Below, piece by piece: positions 15,491 to 23,543 of a stretch of DNA of 28,325 nucleotides. The notes beneath the pieces are model-generated. The model did no database searches, was not told the DNA's origin, and worked only from the letters and a program-made list of their open reading frames with translations. How positions within the stretch are numbered: the stretch's first letter is position 1; every line of letters begins with the position of its first letter. Location of the stretch: the NCBI GenBank assembly GCA_019116185.1, contig DXCD01000068.1:1-28325 (forward strand). Reading direction: 5' to 3'. The DNA comes from Candidatus Mediterraneibacter stercorigallinarum (GTDB taxonomy: Bacteria > Bacillota > Clostridia > Lachnospirales > Lachnospiraceae). The translations under genes and the position numbers were made by a program.

Positions 15491-16099
15491 TGACATAAGG
15501 AAATTTAATGAGCCGGGCGGGTTGTCTGTTCCTTTTTCCAGAAGGGCGACCAGCCCGGCTATTGTTCTTTCTATTTCTTCTTTTGTAGACGGGATCAGGG
15601 TGTTGTCCATTTTTACAGTCAGTACGATCAGCACGATCTCGGCAAGAGCCTCCGGACTGTCAAAAGATATTTCTCCATTGTCGATCCCCTGCCGTATGAT
15701 CTCGGCCAGAACAGGCTTCAATTCTGTGATCAGATGATTCAGATATTTCTGATGAAGAAATGCTTCCTCCTGCGCTCCCGTGCCCTTCCCTTCCCTGGAT
15801 CTTAAATATTCGGAAGAAGAGTTCCGGCAGGCCTGGAAAATCATTGCCATGCGGGTGAATGGAGGGATCTCTGTCTGCAAAGACAGTTTTTTTGCCGTGG
15901 TGAGAGGCTTTTCATAATTGCGTTCTACCAGCGCATCCAGAATCGCGTCTTTGGATGGAAAATAATAATATATGCTGCCTTTGCCGATGCCGGCGGTATG
16001 GGCGATCTCACTGACAGATATGGTCTGAAGATTTTTACTCTCTAAAAGTTTCTGCAGGGAGTCGAGGATAAGTTCGTATTTTTGTGATTGTACTGCCAT
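15488..16099 (-). CDS. TetR/AcrR-family transcriptional regulator
   Basis: A 203-residue repressor-type regulator. The N-terminal helix-turn-helix (YELILDSLQKLLESKNLQTISVSEIAHTAGIGKGSIYYYFPSKDAILDALVERN) is typical of TetR. The C-terminal roughly 140 residues are an all-helical ligand-binding and dimerisation domain without a recognisable subfamily signature. It is divergent from the SCP2-hydrolase-condensation-ACP-ligase operon, whose promoter carries two operator-like repeats, so it is the likely regulator of that operon. A different 9-9-9 inverted repeat (16136-16162) lies upstream of its own start and could serve autoregulation. The ligand is unknown, but an acyl compound would fit the neighbours. 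Confidence 0.92.
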   Translation of the reverse strand: MAVQSQKYELILDSLQKLLESKNLQTISVSEIAHTAGIGKGSIYYYFPSKDAILDALVERNYEKPLTTAKKLSLQTEIPPFTRMAMIFQACRNSSSEYLRSREGKGTGAQEEAFLHQKYLNHLITELKPVLAEIIRQGIDNGEISFDSPEALAEIVLIVLTVKMDNTLIPSTKEEIERTIAGLVALLEKGTDNPPGSLNFLMS

Positions 16100-16135
16100 A
16101 ATTGCCGCCTTTCTGATGATCCGGTAAGAGTCTGC

Positions 16136-16162
16136 ATCAGCTGTTCTATACGGACAGCTGAT
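16136..16162. promoter_or_regulatory. Inverted repeat upstream of tetR-family gene
   Basis: ATCAGCTGT, 9-base spacer, ACAGCTGAT is a perfect 9-bp inverted repeat, 37 bases upstream of the regulator start. The spacer contains TATAGA on the minus strand, a possible -10 of the regulator gene, so a protein bound here would block its promoter. It could be an operator; a transcribed hairpin is also possible. Confidence 0.5.
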
Positions 16163-16273
16163 ATTTTTGTGTCGTTTTACACCTCAGTATAGCATATCTC
16201 CCCCAAAAGAACCAATCATCAAAAAGCACAAAAAAGCGGGACAAAATCCGGCGTATTTTGATAATAGCGCAAG

Positions 16274-16302
16274 TTGACCGTCAGTCGAAAAGGTGGTAAT
16301 CT
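16274..16302 (+). promoter_or_regulatory. Sigma-A promoter of the SCP2-to-ligase operon
   Basis: TTGACC (16274-16279), 17-base spacer, TAATCT (16297-16302), followed by a roughly 60-base leader to the first start codon at 16366. The -35 is embedded in an operator-like repeat. Confidence 0.6.
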
Positions 16303-16332
16303 AACGGAAGAAAGAATATGACCAGCGGTCGA
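16274..16332 (+). promoter_or_regulatory. Two operator-like repeats flanking the operon promoter
   Basis: TTGACCGTCAGTCGAA (16274-16289) and TGACCAGCGGTCGA (16319-16332) share the pattern TGACC-nnn-nGTCGA. Each has a partial or full dyad (GACC-AGC-GGTC in the second). One covers the -35 and the other lies just downstream of the start point, the expected positions for repression. The adjacent TetR-type regulator is the natural candidate to bind them. Confidence 0.5.
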
Positions 16333-16365
16333 AAAACGGCGAACCTGGTCGAGAAGGAGGAAGTT

Positions 16366-16716
16366 ATGACGTACGCGGAAATGTTTGCAAAGGTGAAAGG
16401 GATGCTGATAGAGGCAGATGTGAGCGACATCCACGAACACCTGGCGTATCAGTTCAATATCATCGGAGAGGCAGAAGGAATCTTCTATGCAGAAGTAAAG
16501 GAAGGCAGGCTTTATGTAGAGCCTTATGAGTATTTTGACAGGGATGCGATGTTTACATGCTCAGCGGAGACTTTGTTTAAGATTGCAGACGGAAAGACGG
16601 ACCCCATCCTGGCGGTCACGCTCGGCAAGCTGAAAGTTGAAGGAAACATCGATAAAGCGCTGAGGCTGAAAGATCTGATCAATAGTAAGAAACCGAAAAA
16701 GAAAGAGAAAAAGTAA
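16366..16716 (+). CDS. SCP2-like sterol/lipid-carrier domain protein
   Basis: A 116-residue single-domain protein resembling the SCP2 lipid-binding fold: HLAYQFNIIGEAEGIFYAEVKEGRLYVEPYEYFDRDAMFTCSAETLFKIADGKTDPILAVTLGKLKVEGNIDKALRLKDLI. The central strand-strand-helix followed by KLKVEGN is characteristic. ATG 16366 follows AAGGAGG by five bases; the upstream in-frame ATG at 16318 lies within an operator-like repeat and has no ribosome site. The C-terminus is strongly basic (KKPKKKEKK). It probably binds an acyl or lipid ligand that feeds into or leaves the downstream ligase-carrier-condensation enzymes. First gene of the operon. Confidence 0.82.
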   Translation: MTYAEMFAKVKGMLIEADVSDIHEHLAYQFNIIGEAEGIFYAEVKEGRLYVEPYEYFDRDAMFTCSAETLFKIADGKTDPILAVTLGKLKVEGNIDKALRLKDLINSKKPKKKEKK

Positions 16717-16783
16717 CACAGGCGTCCTGCGAGGGGCGTGTATATAACAGTCCTGTAAATGGAGGGACAGAAACGGAGACAGT

Positions 16784-17728
16784 ATGAAAGGCTTATTGAA
16801 AGGCGCGGCCGCGCTGATCGGGCTGCTGGCGGCGGCAGAGGCGGGCGGCACGGCATATTTTTACAGAAGAACCATGATCCGCTATAACGCGAAGACGGAA
16901 CGCACGATGAAGATGTCCGGCGTGGACTGGGAGAAATATCTTCCCATGATGAAGGAACGCAGAGAGTGGCTGATGGAGCAGCCCCACGAAGACGTGTGGA
17001 TCACTTCCCACGACGGGCTGAAGCTTCACGGCACGTATTTCAAAGGAGAAGAAGGCAGTAAAGCGGTTATCTGTTTTCACGGATATACGAGCCAGGGGCT
17101 CAATGATTACGGCAGTCTTTCCCAATATTATCTGAAGCGGGGATACCGGGTGCTGCTGATTGATGAACGGGCGCACGGGCAGAGCGAGGGCAGGCATATC
17201 GGTTTTGGTGTTATGGACCGTCTGGACGGAAAGCGCTGGGTGGAATGGATGGTGGAAAAAGCCGGTGAAGACGTGCAGATCCTGCTCCACGGAAATTCCA
17301 TGGGCGGTGCCACCGTGCTCATGATGAGCGGGCTGGACCTTCCGCCCCAGGTAAAAGGAATCATTTCAGACTGCGCGTTTACATCCATGAAGGACGTGTT
17401 CACCCATGTGCTTCACAGTATGTACCATATTCCGGCGTTCCCGATCATACAGATTGCAGGCCGGATCAACAAGAAAAAGGTGGGTTATGGTCTTGACGAC
17501 TGTAATTCTGCAAGAGAAGTACAAAAGGCAAAAGTCCCGATCCTGTTCATTCACGGGGAAAAAGATGTCTTTGTCCCGTGCTGGATGACAGAGGAGGCTT
17601 ATAAGAACTGTGCATCTCCGAAGGCGAAGCTGATTGTAAAAGACGCGGGCCACGGAGAGAGCTACTACAAGGATACAGAAGGTTATGAGAGCGCCATGGA
17701 TTCATTTATAGGAGGAATTATAAAATGA
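16784..17728 (+). CDS. Membrane-anchored alpha/beta hydrolase
   Basis: A 314-residue serine hydrolase. An N-terminal hydrophobic helix (LKGAAALIGLLAAAEAGGTAYFY) anchors it or exports it. The hydrolase core shows the oxyanion strand AVICFHGYTSQG, nucleophile motif GNSMGG with S172, a probable acid D261 (HGEKDVFVP) and the catalytic H290 (AGHGES). The lid region is small. The substrate is unknown. Its stop codon overlaps the next start by four bases (ATGA), so translation is coupled to the condensation enzyme. It could act as the thioesterase or lipase step of the operon pathway. Confidence 0.88.
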   Translation: MKGLLKGAAALIGLLAAAEAGGTAYFYRRTMIRYNAKTERTMKMSGVDWEKYLPMMKERREWLMEQPHEDVWITSHDGLKLHGTYFKGEEGSKAVICFHGYTSQGLNDYGSLSQYYLKRGYRVLLIDERAHGQSEGRHIGFGVMDRLDGKRWVEWMVEKAGEDVQILLHGNSMGGATVLMMSGLDLPPQVKGIISDCAFTSMKDVFTHVLHSMYHIPAFPIIQIAGRINKKKVGYGLDDCNSAREVQKAKVPILFIHGEKDVFVPCWMTEEAYKNCASPKAKLIVKDAGHGESYYKDTEGYESAMDSFIGGIIK

Positions 17729-19131
17729 TGAAGACAAGGAAGGGATACAAAGTATATCCGCTGACAGTAGCACAGAAGTTTCACCTGTACTATCTTCCGC
17801 ACTGCCCAAGCGCGGCAGTCCTGAATATCGGTACAAGCCTGACCATAGAGGTGGAGATCGACTGGGACGTACTGAAGCAGTCGATCAATAAGGCGTACGA
17901 GAGATGCGAGGGCATGCGTGTCCGCCTTGCGAAAGATAAAGAAGGCAATTACTATCAGTATGTGGTAAAGCATGAGGATCAGGACATTGAGTTCGTTGAT
18001 TTTACAGGAAAGACAATGGAAGAGGCTGAGGAGACGATGAAGGCGTGGACAAGGGTCCCCTTCAAGATGGAGGATACTCAGCTTACAAGGATTGTTATGA
18101 TCAAGATGCCGGACGGCTTTGGCGGGGTGTATTTCCTCGGGCATCATATGATCGTGGACGCCCAGTCCTTGATCGGATTCTTGAAAGATATTATTGAGCT
18201 GTACTGTAACGCGAAATATGAAGGCGTTCCGTATCCGAAGGATATGTGTTCTTATATCGAGCAGATTCAGAAGGATCTGGCGTATGAGGCGGGGAGCAAG
18301 GCGCAGCAGAGAGACCGCGCGTTCTTTGAGAAGGAGATCGCGTCATCTGAACCGATCTTTAACGGGCTTCACGGCACGGACAAACTGGAAGCAGCCAGAG
18401 AGATGTTCAAGAATCCGGACCTGCGCACCGCATTCAGCGCTTCTGACAGCACAGAGTCCGCGCTGGATATCTTCCATCTGGAGGGAGAACCCACCCGGCG
18501 TCTGATGGATTTCTGCGAGAAATACCATGTATCTCTTGCATGCCTTCTGCTGATGGGGCTCAGGACTTATTTCCAGAAGATGAACGGTCATGACGATGTG
18601 TCCATCAACAACGCTATTGCACGGCGGGCAACGCTTAAAGAAAAGAAATCCGGAGGAACAAGGATCCACTCCTTCCCGTTCCGCACGGTCTTTCCGGAGA
18701 GCATGAAATTTATTGACGGGATCTATGCGATCCGCGATAAGCAGAATGAGATCTTCCGCCATGCAAATTATGATCCCACGGAGTATTTCGCACAGCGCTC
18801 AAAGATGTATCCGCAGCCTCACGCAGGGCTTACATATGAACCGATGTCCCTGACATACCAGCCTATGACGCTGAAAGAGAAAGGCCTGGACCAGCTTGGC
18901 GATATCCGTTATAAGACGAAGTGGTATCCCAACGGCATATGCCCTCAGGGAATGTACCTGACCGTGATGCACCGTCCGGAAGACAACGGGCTGGATTTCA
19001 ATTTCGAGCATCAGGTAAAAGCTGTTTCAAGAGATGAATTGGAGTACCTGTATTACTATCTGTGCAAGATCATGTTCAAAGGCGCGGAAAATCCGGACTT
19101 GACCATCGGCGAGATCATCAGGCTGATTTAA
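17725..19131 (+). CDS. Free-standing condensation-domain acyltransferase
   Basis: A 468-residue enzyme of the NRPS condensation / CoA-dependent acyltransferase superfamily. The catalytic HHxxxD motif is HHMIVD with H140, H141 and D145. The N-terminal YPLTVAQKFHLYYL segment, the VCEGM-like ERCEGMRVRLAKD strand and the late LDFNFEHQVKAVSRDELEYLYYYLCKIM segment follow the family pattern, and the length is that of a complete domain with no attached carrier or adenylation domain. It probably joins a carrier-bound acyl group to an amine or alcohol acceptor. The start overlaps the preceding stop; AGGAGG lies 9 bases upstream, and a second in-frame ATG follows immediately. Confidence 0.88.
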   Translation: MMKTRKGYKVYPLTVAQKFHLYYLPHCPSAAVLNIGTSLTIEVEIDWDVLKQSINKAYERCEGMRVRLAKDKEGNYYQYVVKHEDQDIEFVDFTGKTMEEAEETMKAWTRVPFKMEDTQLTRIVMIKMPDGFGGVYFLGHHMIVDAQSLIGFLKDIIELYCNAKYEGVPYPKDMCSYIEQIQKDLAYEAGSKAQQRDRAFFEKEIASSEPIFNGLHGTDKLEAAREMFKNPDLRTAFSASDSTESALDIFHLEGEPTRRLMDFCEKYHVSLACLLLMGLRTYFQKMNGHDDVSINNAIARRATLKEKKSGGTRIHSFPFRTVFPESMKFIDGIYAIRDKQNEIFRHANYDPTEYFAQRSKMYPQPHAGLTYEPMSLTYQPMTLKEKGLDQLGDIRYKTKWYPNGICPQGMYLTVMHRPEDNGLDFNFEHQVKAVSRDELEYLYYYLCKIMFKGAENPDLTIGEIIRLI

Positions 19132-19219
19132 ATTTAAATATCCGTGTATGTGAATGAGACAAGAGCCGGAGAACTGTTCTGCCCCGGCACATGCGAAATA
19201 AAAATAAAGGAGAAAGACC

Positions 19220-19453
19220 ATGTTTGAAAAATTAGTAAATATTATCTGCAACTATGTGGAAGTAGAGCCGGAGAATATTCATCCGGAGTCAAGGTTCATG
19301 GAAGATCTCGGATTTACCTCTTTTGACTTCATGAGCATGCTCGGGGAGATTGAGGATGAGTTCGACGTGGAGGTAGAGCAGACAGAGGCTGCGAATATCC
19401 GTACAGTGCAGGAAGCTGTCGACTATCTTGAGAAATTAGCCGCTGAGAATTGA
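19220..19453 (+). CDS. Acyl/peptidyl carrier protein
   Basis: A 77-residue acidic four-helix carrier. The phosphopantetheine attachment site is DLGFTSFDFM with S34 modified, in the expected context after ESRFMEDLG. It carries the substrate activated by the downstream ligase and presents it to the upstream condensation enzyme. AAAGGAG precedes the start. The 88-base gap before it contains a possible GCCGG...CCGGC pairing. A dedicated phosphopantetheinyl transferase is not in the window, so a housekeeping one must act. It is not the fatty-acid-synthesis ACP of the usual fab cluster, judging by neighbours. Confidence 0.92.
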   Translation: MFEKLVNIICNYVEVEPENIHPESRFMEDLGFTSFDFMSMLGEIEDEFDVEVEQTEAANIRTVQEAVDYLEKLAAEN

Positions 19454-19481
19454 TTCCGTCAAGGGGAAAGGATTGGAAAAT

Positions 19482-20990
19482 ATGCTTTGCAGTACAGTTC
19501 GGGACATCCTGGTTAATACAGAAAAAAAGTACGGGCCCGAGGACGCGGTCCGTTATAAGATCAGTAAAAGTGAAATTGAATCCAAGTCGTATACACAGCT
19601 GAGGGAAGACAGTGAGAGCTTTTCCTGTGTCCTGAGGGACCTGGGAGAGCAGGGGAAGCATATTGCTGTCATCGGAGCGACTTCTTACGCGTGGCTTACC
19701 GCCTATTTTGGCACGGTCAACAGCGGCAGTGTCATTGTGCCGCTGGATGTGAATCTTCCGGCGGAGGACGTGTGCGATCTTATTGACCGTTCGGATTCTA
19801 CGGTGCTCGTGTATGATGAGGTGAGAAAGGATGTGGCGGCGATCACGAAAGAGCGCTGCCCGCAGCTTAAGATTATGATCTCCATGCAGCAGGAGGATCA
19901 TGACGGCCATGCATACAGCTACTGGAAACTGCTCGAAGAACACAGAGGAAGCTTTGATTATGAACCGCAGCCGGACCAGCTCTGTACGATCATGTTTACA
20001 TCCGGCACCACGGGAAAGAGTAAGGGCGTTATGCTGACCCACAGAAATGTGGCGGAAAATGCCACCTGCCTTGATATGAAGATCCCGGAGCGTATCGTGA
20101 TCATGACTGTGCTCCCTATTCACCATGCATACTGCCTGAGCATGGATATCCTGAAAGGAATCTCACTGGGGGCTGTCATCTGCATCAATGACTCTCTGAT
20201 CCGCGTGGCAAAGAATATCAAGCTTTTTAAGCCGGAGATGATTCTTATGGTTCCTCTGATGATCGAGACCATGGCAAAGAAACTGGAAGAAGCCGCTCTT
20301 CTTCCGGCGAAGATCGTAAAGAACCAGGTGTTTGGCAAACAGTTCCACACGATCTGCAGCGGCGGGGCATACCTGGACCCGTCCTACATTGACATGTTCA
20401 AAAAATACGACATCACGATCCAGCAGGGGTATGGCATGACCGAGTGCTCTCCTGTTATCAGCATCTCCCAGAGCTGGAATATCCGCAGAGACGCGGTAGG
20501 GCAGCTTGTGCCGAACTGCGAGGCAAAGACCGTGGACGGCGAATTGTGGGTAAAAGGAAGCAGTGTGATGCAGGGGTATTATAAGATGCCCGAAGAGACC
20601 GCGGAGACGCTTGAGGACGGGTGGCTCAAGACAGGGGATCTGGGGTATGTAGACGAGGAAGGATTCGTCTACCTGACCGGAAGGAAGAAGAATCTGATCA
20701 TCACAAAGAACGGAGAGAATGTCTCGCCGGAAGAACTGGAAAACGCGCTTAGCGCGAACCGTCTTGTGGGCGAGGTGCTTGTCCGGGAGAAGAACGGCGT
20801 GATCGAAGCGGAGATCTACCCGGATCAGGATTATGTGAAGAAGAAAAGGATCAAAGATGTCCGCGAGAAGCTGCAGGAGGTTATCGATGAGTATAATCGG
20901 GCGGCTGCTCCCCAGAAGAAGATATACAGCCTGATCGTCAGGGATACGGAATTCGAGAAGACGACGACAAGGAAGATCAAGAGGTTTTAG
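19482..20990 (+). CDS. AMP-dependent acyl/amino-acid ligase (adenylating enzyme)
   Basis: A 502-residue member of the ANL superfamily, which activates a carboxylic acid as its adenylate and transfers it to a thiol. Core motifs are FTSGTTGKSKGVMLTHRN (A3), QQGYGMTECSP (A5), LKTGDLGYVDEEGFVYLTGRKKNLIITKNGENVSPEELE (A7-A8) and the C-terminal catalytic-lysine segment TTTRKIKRF (A10). It lies 28 bases after the carrier gene and probably loads it. An in-frame TTG at 19473 is an alternative start; ATG 19482 has AAAGGA nine bases upstream. The carboxylate substrate (fatty acid, aryl acid or amino acid) cannot be assigned from what I can see. Last gene of the operon; coaX has its own promoter immediately after. 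Confidence 0.92.
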   Translation: MLCSTVRDILVNTEKKYGPEDAVRYKISKSEIESKSYTQLREDSESFSCVLRDLGEQGKHIAVIGATSYAWLTAYFGTVNSGSVIVPLDVNLPAEDVCDLIDRSDSTVLVYDEVRKDVAAITKERCPQLKIMISMQQEDHDGHAYSYWKLLEEHRGSFDYEPQPDQLCTIMFTSGTTGKSKGVMLTHRNVAENATCLDMKIPERIVIMTVLPIHHAYCLSMDILKGISLGAVICINDSLIRVAKNIKLFKPEMILMVPLMIETMAKKLEEAALLPAKIVKNQVFGKQFHTICSGGAYLDPSYIDMFKKYDITIQQGYGMTECSPVISISQSWNIRRDAVGQLVPNCEAKTVDGELWVKGSSVMQGYYKMPEETAETLEDGWLKTGDLGYVDEEGFVYLTGRKKNLIITKNGENVSPEELENALSANRLVGEVLVREKNGVIEAEIYPDQDYVKKKRIKDVREKLQEVIDEYNRAAAPQKKIYSLIVRDTEFEKTTTRKIKRF

Positions 20991-21002
20991 GCGCGTGACA
21001 TA

Positions 21003-21031
21003 TTGACAAATCTCCCGGAAACGGATAGACT
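21003..21031 (+). promoter_or_regulatory. Sigma-A promoter for coaX-dusB
   Basis: TTGACA (21003-21008), 17 bases, TAGACT (21026-21031), 36 bases before the coaX start. The consensus -35 begins 13 bases after the ligase stop. Confidence 0.65.
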
Positions 21032-21066
21032 ACTCACAAAAGTCCGGATATGAGGGGGAAATGCGC

Positions 21067-21840
21067 ATGCTGCTGACGATTGATGTCGGAAATACAAATA
21101 TTACTATGGGAGTTTTCCAGGATGAGTTTCTCCAGGGAATGTTCCGAATGACAACAAAACAGTCCCGCACATCCGATGAATACGGTTTCACAATCTGCGG
21201 CATACTGGAGCACAGGGGCATTGATCCGAAGAATATTGACGCGGTCATCATCGCGTCTGTCGTGCCGGATATCATGCATTCCCTGACCAGCGGTATTATC
21301 AAGTATCTGGATGCCACGCCGGTCATCGTATCCCACGAGACACCGTCCGGCATCCGTGTGAATACAGATCAGCCGTCAAGAACCGGCGCGGACAGGATCG
21401 TGAACGCTGTGGCGGGATATGCCATTGCGAAAGGGCCGGTCATTGTAGTTGACTTTGGCACCGCGACAACCTATGATCTGATCGGACCGGACGGGACGCT
21501 GGATGCTTGTATTATCGCGCCGGGCATTGAGACCGCGGGCCGCTCCCTCTGGGGCGGAGCGGCGATGCTGCCTGCGATCCAGATCAGGAAACCGGAGTCC
21601 ATACTGGCCAAGGAGACTGTGTCCGGGATGCAGGGAGGCCTTGTATACGGGGCTGTCGGTCAGACGGAATATATCGTAAAGAAGATGAAAGAAGAATCCG
21701 GATACAGTGACGCCTACGTGATCGCGACCGGCGGGTTGGGCAAGATCATTGCCAGGGAGACAGACTGCATCGATCTTTATGACCCGCGGCTGACATTGAA
21801 CGGACTGAGGATGATTTACGACAGGACAAAGGAGAATTAA
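21067..21840 (+). CDS. coaX: Type III pantothenate kinase
   Basis: A 257-residue kinase that phosphorylates pantothenate in the first step of coenzyme A synthesis. Motifs are the phosphate-binding LLTIDVGNTNITMGVF at the N-terminus, SVVPDIMHSL, the substrate motif TGADRIVNAVAGY with its catalytic Asp, and VDFGTATTYDLI. Type III enzymes need a monovalent cation and are not feedback-inhibited by CoA. An ATG at 21061 is only 2 bases from the GAGGGGG ribosome site; the ATG at 21067 is 8 bases away and gives the family's usual N-terminus. It is followed 13 bases later by dusB. Confidence 0.96.
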   Translation: MLLTIDVGNTNITMGVFQDEFLQGMFRMTTKQSRTSDEYGFTICGILEHRGIDPKNIDAVIIASVVPDIMHSLTSGIIKYLDATPVIVSHETPSGIRVNTDQPSRTGADRIVNAVAGYAIAKGPVIVVDFGTATTYDLIGPDGTLDACIIAPGIETAGRSLWGGAAMLPAIQIRKPESILAKETVSGMQGGLVYGAVGQTEYIVKKMKEESGYSDAYVIATGGLGKIIARETDCIDLYDPRLTLNGLRMIYDRTKEN

Positions 21841-21853
21841 TAAAAGGAAGCGC

Positions 21854-22813
21854 ATGAAGCATTTAAAGATCGGGAATGTAGAACTCAAAAACAGATATAT
21901 ATTAGGACCCATGGCAGGCGTGACAGACCTGCCATTTCGTCTGTTGTGTAAAGAGCAGGGCGCAGGGCTTCTGTGTATGGAGATGGTGAGCGCGAAAGCG
22001 ATCCTCTATAAAAACAAAAACACAGAAAGCCTGCTGACGATCCATCCGGAAGAGCTGCCGGTCTCGCTTCAGTTATTCGGATCAGATCCGAAGATCATGA
22101 GCGAGATGGCGAAACGTATCGAAGAGCGGCCATTTGCCATACTGGACATTAACATGGGCTGCCCGGTCCCGAAAGTGGTGAGGAACGGCGAAGGCTCAGC
22201 GCTGATGAAGGAACCGAAGCTGGTCTATGACATTGTCAGCGCGGTGGTAAAAGCTATAGACAAGCCCGTGACCGTAAAGATCAGGAAAGGCTTTGACGAT
22301 ACCTGTGTCAATGCGGTGGAGATCGCAAAGATCATCGAGGAAGCGGGCGCTGCCGCTGTGGCGGTCCACGGAAGGACAAGGGAGCAGTATTACAGTGGAA
22401 AGGCAGACTGGGACATCATCCGGCAGGTGAAGGAAGCAGTATCTATCCCGGTCATTGGGAACGGAGATGTGACAAGCCCGCAGAAGGCGGAAGAACTGGT
22501 CCGCCAGACCGGATGCGACGGGATCATGATCGCAAGAGGCGCGGAAGGAAATCCGTGGATTTTTTCTGAGATGGCCGCGTATGAGGAGACGGGCAGGATC
22601 CCGCCCAGGCCCGGCAGAGACGAACTGCGGGAGATGATGCTGCGGCACGCCCGGCTTCAGCTTGAATATAAAGGGGAATATTCGGGGATCCGGGAGATGA
22701 GAAAGCATGTGGCGTGGTACACAAAAGGCATCCCAAATGCCGCGCGGCTGAGAGACCGGATCAACCAGGTGGAGACGTACGGAGAACTGGAAAATCTCTT
22801 GACAGTATTATAG
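21854..22813 (+). CDS. dusB: tRNA-dihydrouridine synthase (DusB-like)
   Basis: A 319-residue FMN enzyme reducing uridine to dihydrouridine in tRNA. Motifs are GPMAGVTDLPFRLLCKEQGA (FMN-binding start of the TIM barrel), QLFGSDPKIMSEMAKRIEE, the catalytic cysteine in NMGCPVPKVVRNGEGSALM, PVTVKIRKGFDD, VHGRTREQYYSGKADW, and IARGAEGNPWIF. A C-terminal helical tRNA-binding part follows. AAAAGGAAG precedes the start. It is co-transcribed with coaX. The greA promoter's -35 overlaps its last codons. Confidence 0.95.
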   Translation: MKHLKIGNVELKNRYILGPMAGVTDLPFRLLCKEQGAGLLCMEMVSAKAILYKNKNTESLLTIHPEELPVSLQLFGSDPKIMSEMAKRIEERPFAILDINMGCPVPKVVRNGEGSALMKEPKLVYDIVSAVVKAIDKPVTVKIRKGFDDTCVNAVEIAKIIEEAGAAAVAVHGRTREQYYSGKADWDIIRQVKEAVSIPVIGNGDVTSPQKAEELVRQTGCDGIMIARGAEGNPWIFSEMAAYEETGRIPPRPGRDELREMMLRHARLQLEYKGEYSGIREMRKHVAWYTKGIPNAARLRDRINQVETYGELENLLTVL

Positions 22814-22827
22814 TCTTTGGTTATAAT
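22799..22827 (+). promoter_or_regulatory. Consensus sigma-A promoter for greA-lysS
   Basis: TTGACA (22799-22804), 17 bases, TATAAT (22822-22827): a full-consensus promoter, the strongest in the window, with its -35 inside the dusB coding end. The roughly 90-base leader contains a perfect 12-bp palindrome, TCCTGCGCAGGA (22876-22887), that could be an operator. Confidence 0.75.
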
Positions 22828-22925
22828 ATTGAAATTGTGAAATAGACTTAAATGACAGCAAACAGGGAGAAGATTTCCTGCGCAGGATAGACAGAAATGT
22901 TAAGAAACAGAAAGGGAGAGTTACC

Positions 22926-23411
22926 ATGGCAGAGGCAAAGAAAAGATTACTTACTTATGCCGGATTAAAGGCACTTGAGGATGAACTTGAGGATCTTAAA
23001 GTTGTCAAAAGGAAGGAAGTCGCAGCCAAGATCAAGGAAGCGAGAGAGCAGGGCGACCTCTCAGAGAATGCAGAGTATGATGCTGCGAAAGACGAGCAGA
23101 GAGATATTGAAGCGCGTATCGAAGAACTGGAAGGCATTCTTAAGAACGCAGAAGTAGTTGTTGAGGATGAAGTTGATTTTGATAAGATCAATGTGGGATG
23201 TACTGTAAAAGTATTTGATATCACGTATGATGAAGAGATGGAATTTAAGATCGTCGGCTCCACAGAGGCCAACAGCCTGGAGGGGAAGATCTCCAATGAG
23301 TCTCCGGTAGGCCAGGCCCTGATGGGAAGGAAAGTCGGAGATGTTGTCAATGTAGAGACACAGGCAGGCGATATTCAGTATAAGGTACTTGAGATCAGCC
23401 GTTCAAAGTAA
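22926..23411 (+). CDS. greA: Transcription elongation factor GreA
   Basis: A 161-residue factor that rescues backtracked RNA polymerase by stimulating transcript cleavage. The N-terminal antiparallel coiled coil contains the catalytic acidic tip (REQGDLSENAEYDAAKDEQ), followed by the C-terminal FKBP-like domain (ISNESPVGQALMGRKVGDVVNVETQAGDIQYKVLEI). The length is standard. AAAGGGAGAG precedes the ATG. It is driven by a consensus promoter and followed by lysS after a hairpin without T-tract, so read-through into lysS is likely. greA-lysS adjacency is common in Bacillota. Confidence 0.97.
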   Translation: MAEAKKRLLTYAGLKALEDELEDLKVVKRKEVAAKIKEAREQGDLSENAEYDAAKDEQRDIEARIEELEGILKNAEVVVEDEVDFDKINVGCTVKVFDITYDEEMEFKIVGSTEANSLEGKISNESPVGQALMGRKVGDVVNVETQAGDIQYKVLEISRSK

Positions 23412-23430
23412 ACAGAAGATGACATGATAC

Positions 23431-23457
23431 AGACCTCTTAATCTCTTTAAGAGGTCT
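23431..23457 (+). other. Strong hairpin between greA and lysS
   Basis: AGACCTCTTA and TAAGAGGTCT form a perfect 10-bp stem with a 7-base loop, 19 bases after the greA stop. What follows is GCGTTCGCAT rather than a T-run, so it is more likely an mRNA processing, stabilising or partial Rho-type site than an intrinsic terminator. Confidence 0.55.
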
Positions 23458-23543
23458 GCGTTCGCATATGGGAGAGCGCGGCACAGGCGGGCGCGGCCAT
23501 GCGGCGGGAAGCACGGCATATAGAAAGGAAAGGAGAAAAGAAA

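Noticed and set aside
16318..16365. Upstream ATG (16318) as start of the SCP2-like gene
   Set aside because: It lies inside an operator-like repeat without a ribosome site and would add 16 residues not expected in the family. ATG 16366 has AAGGAGG at ideal spacing.
23412..23543. Possible T-box leader upstream of lysS
   Set aside because: Only about 130 bases are available. There is no T-box core sequence and no terminator/antiterminator pair; only one simple hairpin is present.
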